Shown: in pieces, positions 49,637 to 61,839 of the stretch
How positions within the stretch are numbered: position 1 is the first letter of the stretch
Layout of the letters: the number at the start of each line of letters is the position of its first letter
Source: Dendrolimus kikuchii
Lineage: Eukaryota > Arthropoda > Insecta > Lepidoptera > Lasiocampidae
Assembly (NCBI GenBank): GCA_019925095.2
Contig: CM034394.1
Location: forward strand, 9,436,272 to 9,500,271
DNA length: 64,000 nucleotides
Reading direction: 5' to 3'
Made by a program: the position numbers and the translations under genes
Notes under the pieces: model-generated
The model's database searches: none
Told to the model about the DNA's origin: nothing
Seen by the model: only the letters and a program-made list of their open reading frames with translations

Positions 49637-49980
49637 CACATACATACATACATAACTTCACGCCAGTTCTCTTGCGGGGTAGGCACGAACAACAGAGTGC
49701 CATTTAGGCTTATTCTTACACACCTCACTTGCCTCTTTGACATTCATAACTCTTGTCATACAAGCTCGTCTGTTCTTAAGGCTCCTGACATCACCTTCTG
49801 CTAGTACACGATCAATTTGATCATGGAAGGTGTGTCGTGGCCTTCCACGACTTCTGCATCCATCCACTTTTGCATTGTATATCTGTTTAGTCATTCTTTC
49901 ATCATGCATTCTTTCTACATGCCCGAACCACCGGAGCATTCCTTTCCTTACCTTCACCCCGACACTCTCGGGGTGTCGGG
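49637..49980 (-). mobile_element. Young 5'-truncated RTE-like LINE insertion
   Basis: 344 bp encoding [20 protein letters not shown] through [11 protein letters not shown] stop without a break. GTTGCGCTAAATA flanks both sides exactly (49624-49636 and 49981-49993). The 5' junction carries a small inverted repeat, CCCCGACAC and GTGTCGGGG. Confidence 0.88.
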
Positions 49981-49993
49981 GTTGCGCTAAATA

Positions 49994-52460
49994 GACTACA
50001 CTTTTCTATCAAATTTAATTTATGTACACCAAGTAATTTTCAAGCAACATGACTGTGGCATACACAGACAAACGGACGGACAGTCAGACATGACGACCCC
50101 ATAAAAGTTCTAAATTTGCCAAAAGTAAACACTGCTATCAAACACAATATGTTTCCAGAGTTGTCAGTGTCCTTTCTACAATCTTTTTAGGTACCCAAAT
50201 CGCCTTACATAACATGCCTTTTCCAATTATTTATATTTAAAATCCAAACGTTCCTCAGAATTACTCAAGAAATAATGTATAAAGTAACGAAAAATCAATA
50301 ACTTGTCATCCATAACAACTTTCAACATAGGTCAACAAGAAGGAGGTCGACGATACAATGCCCCAAAGCCATTTATACTATAATTAATGTATAACTATGT
50401 TTGTTTCATTGTTTCAGTCTGTTTTTTACTTCCCTCTTACAGGTCTGCGTGTAAATCTTATAAGATACTTTCGATGTTGAATTTATAGAAAGAAGGGTTA
50501 AATTTTGGCTAAAGCCGAAAGTTTAGCGGGTACGACTTTTAAAAAAGCGACTGATAACTTTTATCTGATAATTGAAAAATCGGCACTTACTGATGGAAAA
50601 CGATTACCGATGTCTATAGACATTTTATATAAACATTACAAATATTGCTCCTTGTTGTAATGAGCAAATGAAGACGGTGTTCTTATGAGGGGTAAAAAAA
50701 TCAATTGGCTCAAAAAACAAAACAAAAAAAAACAAAATCCTATTTAGAACAAGGATGCATAAAGAGACGATTTGACACGTAACATCAACACCTACGAACT
50801 ACCTGTCAGTTCCAATGAGATAATATAGCGATGCTAACCGGATCTGGAAGCAATTTATCACAATAGAAACCTGTATATTTCGATGACTTTAGAATTATTA
50901 AAAAAAAATTACGCCTTTGTATCGTTAAGGACAATAAATCTCTTGGTATAGAAACTTATATATGACAGCAAAAGTAAAATATTCTTTATATAAGTACCAA
51001 GGCATTATACTACATAGTAATCCGGGAGCTTATTGTCGCTCGTTAATTAACAGAAACTTTCTCAATACATTGTTAGTCGAAGAAACAACTGGCGAGAAAA
51101 TAAACGGAATAGAACGTTCTATCTAGATAAACACAAACAATTAAGCCAGACAACGCTACATAGAATCTTACTAATCTAAATACTACTATAACATAGCCAG
51201 TCAGTCACTGTACGTTTCTACACTGTGTCTACAATTATTTCGATAGATGCAAAAGATCTCAAACATTTCCAACTTGTAGTTGAAATGTAAGACTTTGTGC
51301 TTGGCAATTGGATTGAATTTTTCTCGTAAGGGATAATAACATTTAAGCTCTTTCAACATTGAATGTTATCCGAACTCATAGCGTAACGTAAAATTCGCTT
51401 TCGTTGGCACCCTGCCGAGCGCCTCGCCGAGTGATCAATGGATGTCTGCACAACGAGACTACTTTCACGCTAAACGTAATTTTGGAACGTTTTCCGCTTA
51501 AAAGGTTAACGGAAATGCACAATCCCATCGGGTTCAGCGTTGTTTGTTTTCACTCTTATCTATTTTAAACTGTGCTGAATGTGAGTTTATTTAAAATTAA
51601 AAGTGTTGAACTAACACTCACGTTGTTTATTTTAGGGATACTTCATTATGATTAGTTTTCATGCAAGTAGCTATATCCATACGATTGTTTCTTGATTTAA
51701 CAAAGGAGATTAAATATAATTTATATTTTACAATAGTGTAACGAGAAGGGAGGGCTGAACTGTATTGTGCTTTTTGGTTATGCGACCAGCATTTTGGGAA
51801 ACTTCTCAGCGGATGACAATTCGAGTCCCATATCTTATATGTACTTTTTGTACATGTTAGACTAATTTATATTAAAGCTTTAACTGTTAGGTTAACGTGA
51901 CATAAATATGTTTTTCATCATGTAGATGATTATTTTAAATGAATATTAATATATTTTAATGCCTATTATTATAGGGAATAAATTACGATTAACTTATTTT
52001 TTATTACTATAGTTGAGCATATTTTAGTTTTAGAAACATCGAACGTGAATTAATATTTTTAGTTTTCTAATTGAACGAAATCCATCTCTTTGTGATTTTT
52101 AACGACGGCCCACTTGTTAGTTGTGCGCTAAAAATGATGCTATGAATACATTATTAGCAGAAATAAAAACCGAGAAAAGGGAACTAAAAGAGCATACATG
52201 GAAATATTTTCATACGAAAAACTGCATGTTGCTGGCAAAATATACCACGTATTTCACACACTCGTTCTCTCTGCAGACTTTTCTTTGTAAAGGTCTCCGC
52301 ATAATTCTCGAAGACGGTACACAAAGAAACAAATATTTCGTCTTTCCCAGATTTTCAGTGTCATAACACTTTCGCTAGATACGTGCTTTTAAGACGTAGT
52401 GTTGGTTTTTCATATTGACGTAAACGAAACCAGGTTTCAGTCCGTCCTTTGAGGCTTGTA
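49994..52460. other. AT-rich stretch without recognised genes
   Basis: Nothing identified. 51390-51550 is somewhat GC-richer but shows no open frame with recognisable features on either strand. Confidence 0.5.
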
Positions 52461-52469
52461 ACAAACGTT

Positions 52470-52545
52470 GCAAATATCAATAGACTATGATAACCACTTT
52501 CCAGCAGCTGAGCCTTCGACCTGTCTACTGTAATTCTGCAATTTA
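52470..52545 (+). mobile_element. Retroposon 3'-end fragment, degenerate
   Basis: TGATAACCACTTTCCAGCAG and GACCTGTCTACTGTAATTCT resemble the end of 57000-57319. Confidence 0.4.
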
Positions 52546-52875
52546 AACAAATATAACCCGTGATCTAAAACGAATTACTTATCACAATAATAATTCTCAT
52601 TATTATAGAAATAAGTTTCACTACACGTAATCCTGTTTTGGAGATGAGAAAACCTTTCTAAGAACAAAAAGAACCAAAAAGCTTTTATTACACGATAATG
52701 CTCAACTTCCTCTAACCTTATTGTACACCCATTCAAGACGCAAAATTGCCTATTAAAGGAAATGTTACGGATGAATTGAAGACATAAAAGGGAAATAATT
52801 AATTTTATTACTTTTAACAACCTTAAAATTAATTACTTACTAAAATATAAGTGGATTTTGTCTTTGATGCGGAAA

Positions 52876-53206
52876 CTTGAGGTGGGCTGAAGTGGATCAC
52901 ACGATTATTCAATTAATGTTGTCTAACCATATTATTAAAATTCTGTGTAATCTATATCTAGCAATATCACAAAGGACACGAGTTCAAATCTTTGCCGGAA
53001 AGCATGCTACACCTAGGCAAATTACTGAACTAATGTGTATATTTTTACATTTACAAGTGCTGGCGGTGAAGGAAAACGTCGTGATGAAACTTTTCAACGA
53101 GATATCAAGGTTAAACACCTTGACCCTACCAAGGTCCTTTGGATGAGCGTTGTAGATACATTATGTTAAAAATATTGGCAAGATTATGAGCTGTTATTAT
53201 TTCTAG
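52876..53206 (+). mobile_element. tRNA-derived SINE, family 2
   Basis: GACACGAGTTCAAATC (B box), AGTGCTGGCGGTGAAGGAAA and a GAGCTGTTATTATT end match 30945-31290. Degenerate at both ends. Confidence 0.65.
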
Positions 53207-53214
53207 CAATAAAT

Positions 53215-53415
53215 GACATGGTCGGAACATCACCAGTCAGAACCAAGCGTTTCGCTTCATCTTTTCTGGTGCGCCAGTCTGTTTTTCCTGTTAAATACAA
53301 TGTTGAAGTCTTCAAGTCACAAGTGATTAGATCTATAGGTAATCTTCTAGGTGAGCGTGATCCACCCTAGACTGCGTTATCACTCAACGTCGGGTGAGAC
53401 AGTGGTCAAACGCAA
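53215..53415 (+). mobile_element. jockey/CR1-like LINE C-terminal end, degenerate
   Basis: The plus strand reads SVFPVKYNVEVFKSQVIRSI then GNLLGERDPP stop, matching the end of 31715-32100, with an insertion before LLG. It directly follows the SINE. Confidence 0.55.
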
Positions 53416-54508
53416 ATCTATACATCCATAAAATAAAATATCCATGTGCCTATTTTTGATTTAAAAATAAATAGATCGTAGACAAACACTTCGATTTTAT
53501 TTATTGGTATATACATAGATGTTCGCGTTTGCTACGAGACTATAAGAAACCCGGATTTGTAGTTTTCGGAAAACAAGCACCGCTTCAACGATCGATACAT
53601 GCATAGTAGGAATGTGGATGCAAAGTGGTTCTCGTTAGTGATCTTATCGTAAGACAACGTGGTCGGCATAATAAGGTTGGATAATTTTGCGAAAGACTCA
53701 GAACTGTCTCAAGATAAAAGGCTAATACTATCTAAACCGATTTCAGTTACTGCGAGTGCTATCTATAATGAACATTAAGGATCTGAGTTTCGAGCCGGTT
53801 TTGTCCTCGCATATGGCGTATTGGAGCTAAATATTTGCGATCTGAATTCGAACAAGCTACCCAATGTACGCTAAATACGAATCCTGTAATCTTTTTATAA
53901 AACTAAACACTAAATAGATATAAATGAACTGCTAATTTGTTAAAAAAAATGTAGCGTTGCATACATTTAAGATAAAAAATAATTACGATGCTCATAAGAC
54001 TTGTCGCGTGCAGTGTCCACATTCCGTCGCACCAACCCCCGTCATTGGCATACCAAATGCGGTAACCGGTCAATGACCCTGGGTATTTAGGACGACCCTA
54101 TATTTATAACATTTAGAAAACATATATCAGTTATTTTCAAATAATAGCTAAGCCCGACCAGGTTTGCTATGGCTCCAGACTTCACTCATTCGTGAAGAAG
54201 GTAAAATTGAAACATTATAAAAATAGGGAGTGTGTTGCTTCGAATATATGGCATAAATATCAGCCAAGAGTATGTCAATCCATACGTTTAGAAGGATTCC
54301 TTATGAGTGATGAATGTGAACTTTTTGGTTTTGATCATTAGGCTATGGAACCCTAAAAAGTATTTATCAAAAATATTCATCATCTCAAAAACTACTTAAA
54401 GTATAACTTGAAGTTAATACTAATAGATAGTAATTTTCTATCTTATACTATTCGACGTGTCGAGTGGCCCCGTAACCGGACGACTAGCAAGATACTTTTT
54501 ATATGGGT

Positions 54509-54546
54509 AGTCGTCTGGTTATCGGACGTCCGATTACCAGACAACT
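54509..54546. repeat. 38-bp near-perfect palindrome
   Basis: AGTCGTCTGGTTATCGGACG reads into its own reverse complement around GGACGTCC with two mismatched pairs. A related half unit, GTAACCGGACGACTAGCAAG, lies at about 54470-54490. Confidence 0.8.
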
Positions 54547-54627
54547 AGGAAGATCCTATATTATTAAGCAATTTTTGGCATGTAATAAGTAAAAGTTTTG
54601 TAGAAATATATAAAGGTAAACAAATGT

Positions 54628-55077
54628 ATAATTTAAACAATATTATAGGTTATTTACTATCATGTGACAGAGAGAAAAGAAAGAACTATATACACGTAAC
54701 TTCAGGATAAAGCTACCATGTTATCGACAAGGAATTTAATAGAGCATGAATTAGAGCCTCGTCCATCACTTAGATCTGATTACTGATTTACACCGTGTAC
54801 CGGACGTAAGTGATAAGTGTTGATGTCAATTTAACAGAAGTCTTTTTATCAAAATTGCTGTGGAACCATACAATTTTAATATATATAATTTAAACAAATC
54901 TATAGGCCATACACCATTAAATAAGAGACACGACGAATGTAGCTGCAGAATAAAACGAACACGTTATTGGTAAGGAATTTGATAGAGTATATTGAATAAA
55001 AGCTCTGTCAATCACTTGAGTGAGTGATTACATCGTGCACTAGCCGCGAGTGTTGAGTGTTGATGTCAATTTAACAG
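54628..55077. repeat. Diverged tandem duplication, two units of about 200 bp
   Basis: Unit 1 is 54628-54837 and unit 2 is 54885-55077. Both start ATAATTTAAACAA, contain GT(T)AT...AAGGAATTT.ATAGAG, and end GTGTTGATGTCAATTTAACA. Internal indels make the spacing drift from 257 to 240 bp. Confidence 0.7.
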
Positions 55078-55079
55078 GG

Positions 55080-56990
55080 GTCGTGGCAACAAGTGTCTAT
55101 GTTTATTATTTTATCGGTACCTGGTTGCGTGTCGGAAGCTACATGTTAAGCTTAAGTCAGATTATCATGTTTGTTTACAGCTTAGATTAATGAAGGTTTC
55201 ATTATTATGTGAATTTTCATTTAAAACGGGTTATTTGCCTTTTCATTTGATCTCTAATTTGCTTTTAATTCAGCATTACACGAATTAATAATGCAAGCAA
55301 AAAGCGGGTCTTATTAAGTAGTGACTAACGGTCTTATTCATATTGAGTTAGAATAAGTTTGCAGGCTTCTTTAAGGCTTAGACGGTTTATATAATAAAAT
55401 ATTATCTCAAACATTGTTCTTTGGGATAGTATCTTCATTTTATATAATAAAACTACTCAGCATAAATTAAGGAACAACGCTTTATATGATTAAAAAAGGT
55501 GCAATTTAGATGTAAGTAACGTGCCTCATTTAAAAGCTACCACAGCAAGCTTTAAGTACTCCGAAAAGTTACACGCATTCCGAATGTTTAATTTGGGTAT
55601 AATTTAAGGATCAATAATAGTAAACAAAAAGGTTGATAACCACATAACGTATGACACATCATGCTTCAACGCATAGAATAGAATACATAATGTACGAGCT
55701 TACGTTTCCTGTACAGCCGGCTCATTTCCATTCACTAAAGACTCCGTGATCTTCATATTGACACGACACACAATTTCAATTTAACCTACTACCGTCATTC
55801 ATTTTTTTTTATTCATTAATACAGTATAAAACATTGGAGTTCTCATTTATTAGAAGAATACATTTGAAATTCAAATATGCCGAAAAGAATCACAAGACCG
55901 TTCCCATAGACAATTTCTATTCAAAATTTCGATTTTCAAATGCACGGAACGCATCACTAGTATGTTCCCGTTTACAAGAATAATAAAAAAGTTCGAAATC
56001 TAAAAGCACAGAGAAACGTCGCAGGCGCAGAGATAACACTGGATTAACCGTCAGCGACTCGAGGGACAAACTGATCTAATGCGATGATACCCGCCAGGAT
56101 TGCTGCAATTTTGTGCCATTATTATTGCTGGCATGAGGGCGGCACAGGACACTGGCTCTCGAGCGAATTGGTAATAGACTTGATGGAAGCAAAATAGCTG
56201 TGCCCCGGTCCAATGGCAAGTCGTTATATACAACGTTTTGATAATTTATTTCAATGTACATGGTTTTAAATAGTTAAGGTTTTAATTACATTTAATTATA
56301 AAGGGGCCACTAACGTTTTATGAAACATTTTATTACATTAGAATTAGCGATGATTTAACAATGTAAAAATATTAGATAACAAAATCAACATTTTTCATAT
56401 TACAGAAAAAATATAAATACACGTAATGTGTGTTTAGACATTAGTCGTATAATTGATTAGAATAAAGGCATAAGTAGAACTACCAAATAAACATAGACTA
56501 AAATTGGTACAATTGCTTAATCTTCGAAGCGGTAGTAAGACAATTTACACATTCGTTTACATATCTTCCTGTAAACACGTTTATCGTGTAAAATCTATCT
56601 ATGGTTGAAAATGAAAATATGTGAAATATTTAATTGAAAATTGATTTTATAAAATCGGAACTGACTTTATTTCGGTAAAGTCAAGCGGTACCGTTGCTGT
56701 ATATGGAACCGGAGAACGAAACCATAAAGAATATGAAGTAATTCCTTTTGCCTATTAAAAATTCACTCTGAAAAGTTTCTAAATCCTGTTTGACGAGATA
56801 GTGCCATAGATCACTTGTCTCTCACTTATCCACATATTATCATTATCACTTAAAATATTTTTAACCCAAATAAATCTAAACTAGTCTTAATAAGTTTCTT
56901 AAGTAAATACGAGGCTCGCGAATGTGTTTGAAGATAATACACCCAACCGCGCAATTATGAAGACGTATAATTGTTCTACATTATGTATAG
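55080..56990. other. Stretch without recognised genes
   Basis: AT-rich except 56010-56230, which is GC-richer with overlapping minus-strand open frames but no known motif or clear splice pair. It could hold a 5' exon of otopetrin, which I cannot show. Confidence 0.3.
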
Positions 56991-56999
56991 TATTATATC

Positions 57000-57319
57000 C
57001 GTGCAGGAACGGAGAAAGAATACAATTTCCTGCGGCCGGGTGGCCTGTCGTAAGAGGCCACTAAACAACCCACAGCCAGGTGGTAGGGTATTTGCCCGAC
57101 TGGATGGCTACCACCCCTGGTCTAGAGCATGCCGCCATAACAACTTTGAGTTGTGTTCCGGCATTAGTGACCAGGTTTCAGACTCACTTAAGAGAGCAGC
57201 AGCGCATTTGTAGCACCTTTGGTGTTGCAAATGTTCATAGGCGATGGTAACCGCTTTCCATCCAGTGGGCCGTCTGCCTGCCTGCTGAACTCCTGCAATA
57301 AAAAAAAAAAAAAAAAAAA
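57000..57319 (+). mobile_element. Retroposon with poly(A) tail, reference copy
   Basis: Starts near CCGTGCAGGAACGGAGAAAG, contains CCTGTCGTAAGAGGCCACTA and GATGGTAACCGCTTTCCATC, and ends CTCCTGCAATA followed by about 20 A. Several partial copies occur here (28015, 46200, 47058, 52470). It is probably the 3' part of a LINE or a LINE-dependent SINE. Confidence 0.65.
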
Positions 57320-57419
57320 GTATGTTTTAAATAATAGAACGTCAAAAAGCGTCTATGGCACCATTTAGGATCTCGTCAGAGGAACACTAGGCAATTCTCA
57401 TTCCTAGTATTCTTCACAT

Positions 57420-57620
57420 TCAGTCATAGTGGACAAGCGTAGTAAGTACATAACGCGTAAATGTATATGACAATACAACGTGGTCACGCGCAGATCTCGC
57501 CATTGAAGGACAGTGGGGTCGCAGGGGAGCACGGGATATTGCCGATTTCATGCACCGGAGGCAGCTATCTGCACCGGCTTTTGATTGACATTGTAACAGG
57601 GGTGGATGTACATAAAACAT
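57420..57620. other. GC-rich block of unknown nature
   Basis: Open on both strands for 45-65 codons in AT-rich surroundings. The minus frame reads MKSAISRAPLRPHCPSMARS. No splice pair matches the phase 2 needed by otopetrin exon 36677-36931, so I do not call it an exon. Confidence 0.3.
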
Positions 57621-57725
57621 AAATGGTATAATACGGGATCGTCTCTAAAATTATTTCCTACATAGAATATTCCTATATAAATTTGTGTGATAATCGTATA
57701 AATGACTTCGTTCGCCAGTTTTTAG

Positions 57726-58860
57726 GTTTTTAACTGACTTCCAAAAGGGGGAGTTTTCAATTCGTCTGTGTTTTTGTACGTGTGTTACTCTATTACTCCG
57801 TCAATTGTGGACCGATTTTCAAATATTTTTTTAATCGAAAGATTATACTCCCAAATTGCTCCCATTGTCTCATGTCAAGATCTGAAGAATGGATTCCAAG
57901 GAATTAGAGAAACTCACGACAATTGTTAACCAACTTCTTCGTAACACGATATCTCCGTCAATTGTACACCGATTTTCATATTTTTTTTCTTTACTCGTAA
58001 GTTTATACTCCCGAGGTATTATCATGGTCATCAAGTCAGAATCTGATGAGTGGACCCCAGGGAAATTGAGAATAGTAACCCTTATTAAAGAACATCTTGC
58101 GCCTAAATTCTAGGAAAAAAAGCTTGTATACGCGTATAGGTAATACATTTTCTACAGGCGCTTAATTTTTTTACATGCATGTTACGCAATTTCTCCGTCA
58201 ATGAAAGATCAATTGAAAAATTGTAGATCGAATTTTCACCTTCGTTTTTTTAATCGAAAGAACATACAGCCGAGATAGTTAAATGTTCACCAAGTCAAGG
58301 TCTAATGGGTGGATCGCAGAGAAATCAAGAGTATCTTAATAATAAAAAAATTGTAGGCAAGTTACGCGATTTCTCCGTCAATTGTGTACCGGTTTTCAAA
58401 TTATAATTTTTTTATTCGTAAGTACATAATCCTAATGTGCTCCCTGGTCACCAAGTCAGGATCTGATTAGAGGATAGCAAGCAAATCGAGAGCAACCCTT
58501 GTTGAAGAGCATATACACCGAAGAGTAAGATGGCAAATTTGTATACGCGTGCCAGTTGTACAATTCCTACAGGTGCCTAATATATTATTTCTATAGCTAT
58601 TGAAGTGTTTACGCAACTGAAAAGTTATTTTTTGACAAAACTAAAAAGACTTCCGCAAAAAATCAAAAAATAAATATTTAACCGACTTCTACAACATCTT
58701 GAAGTCTGTGTCGAGCAAAATATAAAAATTAGTATATATTGTAAATTTGTTGTTGTTCTTTTATGTTTTACTTGGCACCGACTTCAAGATGTTGTAGAAA
58801 GAAGTCGGTTAAATATTTATTTTTTGGTGTTTAGTGTGAAGTCGGTTTTATGTTTTGTGC
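57726..58860. repeat. Modular repeat with four internal units and terminal foldback
   Basis: A core CTCCGTCAATTGTG.ACCGAT recurs at about 57795, 57950, 58188 and 58370, each followed by similar sequence including GTCA.CAAGTCA.GATCTGA. The end has a long inverted repeat: 58664-58706 (TTTAACCGACTTCTACAACA...) and 58780-58826. AACTGACTTCC at the start and GAAGTCGGTTTT at the end resemble terminal inverted repeats. The class is unknown; the AACCGACTTC motif is common in lepidopteran repeats. Confidence 0.6.
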
Positions 58861-60165
58861 TCTCTTTAAAGGCTTAAATGAACTGATTACTATCCAACTC
58901 AGCGTAACATATCTCATACTTACGCTTTCCTAAATCATCCCCTACCGGCAACTTTGCGCTGATAAGGAGTCTTCTGAGCTGGAGAGCATCTTAAACTAGG
59001 TTTGCTGAGGCGGTCTCCACCCCCAGAATATACAATTCCAATAATGACGAAGAATATAAAACTCTTTAATCGGAAGTGGCATAATTTTTAAGAAATATGA
59101 TCTCCACATTTACAAGAGTAAATATGCGAGAAAAGCTTCAGTTACTTAATATTTTATTTTAATAATAATTTTGAATATTTTTACTTCTAAAAATAAGTAT
59201 TACAAATTTTCTAAAAATATTAAAATAACTAAAGATTTAAGTATGAAATATATAAATTCCAAATTTAAAAGTCTTCCCATCAATAATATAGACCGCAATG
59301 ACCCGATATAAAACATTCTTAAATCATAGTACCTACTTCCTCGTAACTGGTAGCACTAAGTGCATATAGTTTGGCCGTCTATTCAAATATCCGACCCCCG
59401 ATTCAATCCGTGCTATCTTGTTCGCCGGGTTAAGCCGGACCGAGACACTCTTGTAATTGAAAGTTCCTTGCAAGATTCAATAGAAGAGCTGTGTGGGAAC
59501 TACTGCTATATATTATATTTTTTTATTGTTAGAGTAAAGCAGATAGTTTAACGGGCCCCTGATCGAAAGTAGTTGCAACACTAAAGATGCTACCAATGTG
59601 CTGCCGGCTTCGAAAGGTTGGGATTTGGCTATGGCTTATTTAGTCATAAAAATACATAAAATAAAACTATGAGCTAGTTAAAGATTATGTACCAAGAGTG
59701 CCTAGAAGACTGGCTGCATAGCTACGCAGGATGCCAATACGTCGCTACGCGAAGTATAAACCTGTTTTAGGTATAACCAAACTAAATTCTATATATAACT
59801 ATATACATATCTTATAAAATGAATACTTAAATATAATTATTCTAATACGGAACTGAGTAGGTTTGTAAATATGTTTGTTTATTCCTTTTTCACCATCTGT
59901 CCTCATAATATACCTACTATAAATGTTATAATAAAAAGAAACAGTATAAAATGTACTTTTTACTGGTTTCTCTTTTATACTTTGCCAATAAATCCATTCT
60001 CGTAAAATCTGCAACTGCCGTTCATTATGGGTCTCGAAAGAGAATTGACACCATATGGGTCTTGCGTTTTATTTACACTGAAATACTCACGAGTATTCTC
60101 TTTATGCACTTACAGTGTGTAAGTCCATAAAAAGAATACGCGGTTAAAATCGTAAAAGATCTAAA
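58861..60165. other. AT-rich stretch without recognised genes
   Basis: No coding or repeat signal identified on either strand. Confidence 0.5.
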
Positions 60166-60708
60166 TCTATCTATATATTTATAAAAATGAATCCCTATTT
60201 CCATTGATCACGCCTTCACGCGTGAACGGCTGGACCGATTTCTCTAATTATTTTTTTGTTGTGTTTGTTATTGTGAGGAGAAGGTACTTATGAAAGAAAA
60301 AATTAATGCGTGTTGCAAATATCGTCAAGGAGGATGTAATAAAAATGTATATGGTTTAAAACAGATGCTTCAGTCGTTTTATTGATAAAATATTTGAAAA
60401 ATATTTAATTTATTATTTATTACAAAAAGGATGTAATAAAACTGAATTTCTTATTTCACATCACCGATTTTGATAATTTTTTTGTGTTTGAGTGTGTCTC
60501 CGGATTACTTAATTGGAACCGGTATGTAGCGCTGGGATTGGGTTCTAGAGTCCTCCTAATCTCCTGAACCGTTTTTGTTGTTTTTTTTTGTGTTTGAGTG
60601 GGTGTCCCAGGATGGTTTCGACTCACAATTAAGACCGGTAGGTGGCGCTGAGCTCGGGTCCTAGATTTTTATTTTTTCAAAGCAGGACAACGTCTGCGGG
60701 TCCTCTAG
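60166..60708 (+). mobile_element. Helitron-like non-autonomous element with 3' hairpin
   Basis: Starts A|TCTATCTATATA and ends CTAG|T at 60705-60708. Directly before CTAG is a hairpin: AGGAC (60684-60688), an 11-base loop and GTCCT (60700-60704). This is the clearest Helitron end in the window. It shares its 3' part with 37210-37519. No Rep/helicase coding is present. Confidence 0.65.
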
Positions 60709-61000
60709 TACCTAAATATCTTTGTTTTATCAGACAGACGTGGATATATGAAGAAATTAATACAAGTATAGGAAGCTAAGCGTATCAAAATCATAACAAA
60801 TGGAGATCCAATATGTGTGTATATCTACCTCATGGGAAACAGGCATGACAGTAATATGTGTTTATTAAAATTGTAATCATATCAAAATTTAAATAAAAAT
60901 AAGAATTAGACGAATTGGTTTTACAATTATTTGATCAGTCGCGTAAAATTTTCAAATACAAATTGTAATATTTTCTTAAGTTTTCGCGACTTGTATACAT

Positions 61001-61073
61001 AATAAAACTACGTTTTAACGGTTTTAAGCAAATAAAATTACCGCGCTTAAAACCGTTAAAACGTAGTTTTATT
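61001..61073. repeat. Penelope-like terminal palindrome, 29-bp perfect arms
   Basis: AATAAAACTACGTTTTAACG extended to GGTTTTAAGC (61001-61029) and its exact reverse complement (61045-61073) flank a 15-base spacer. The arms match the edge of the Penelope-like terminal region at 42440, including its outer flank CGACTTGTATACAT. Two ends therefore sit head to head with the body missing. Confidence 0.8.
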
Positions 61074-61355
61074 ACAAATTGTAATGTTATAAATAAAGAG
61101 AAAATATAAAATATGTAGACGTAGAAAGAAAAGAACATACAATTTTGCCACAAATAGGGGTCCAAAAAAATATAGAATTTCTTTATTCACTCAATTTAAG
61201 AAAAAGAATTAAGTAGGTATGCGGTGTCTACACTCAATAGCGTAACTTGTAAAACGTGTTATAGGAATCCACGAAAGAAATTATTGTTTATTATATGAGA
61301 GGCGACAAGCAGTCCCTTGCATAGATTTAGTTTTGAAGAGCTTTATGGAGAATAT

Positions 61356-61830
61356 ACATACATACATAACTTCACGCCAGTTCCCTTGCGGGGTAGGCAC
61401 GAACAACACAGCGCCATTCAGGCTTATTCTTACACACCTCACTTGCTTCTTTGACATTCATAGCTCTCGTCATGCACGCTCGTCTGTTCTTAAGGCTCCT
61501 GACATCACCTTCTGCTAGTACACGATCAATTTGATCATGGAAGGTGTGTCGTGGCCTTCCACGACTTCTGCATCCATCCACTTTTGCATTGTATATCTGT
61601 TTAGTCATTCTTTCATCATGCATTCCTTCCACGTGCCCGAACCACCGGAGCATTCCTTTCCTTACCTTCACCCCGACACTCTCTTTCAGACCAACTCTCT
61701 TTCTTACTTCGGTATTACTAACGCGGTCCGCGAGCGTCACTCCGCAGATTTTGCGCAGTGCTCGCATCTCGACCGCGTTTACTCTACTTTCATGCTCTCT
61801 CTTCCATACCCAACTTCCGCTTCTATGCGT
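61356..61830 (-). mobile_element. Longest young RTE-like LINE insertion
   Basis: 475 bp. The minus strand encodes [60 protein letters not shown] and so on to [11 protein letters not shown] stop, uninterrupted. GAGAATAT at 61348-61355 and 61831-61838 is the target-site duplication. It extends further 5' than the four other copies and so best identifies the family as RTE-like. Confidence 0.87.
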
Positions 61831-61839
61831 GAGAATATC

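Noticed and set aside
56010..56261. Minus-strand open frames as a 5' exon
   Set aside because: Three overlapping frames are open, none with a recognisable motif or a convincing splice pair.
57420..57620. GC-rich block with open frames on both strands as a possible first otopetrin exon
   Set aside because: No donor leaves it in phase 2 with a clear consensus, no family sequence is recognisable, and the plus strand is equally open.
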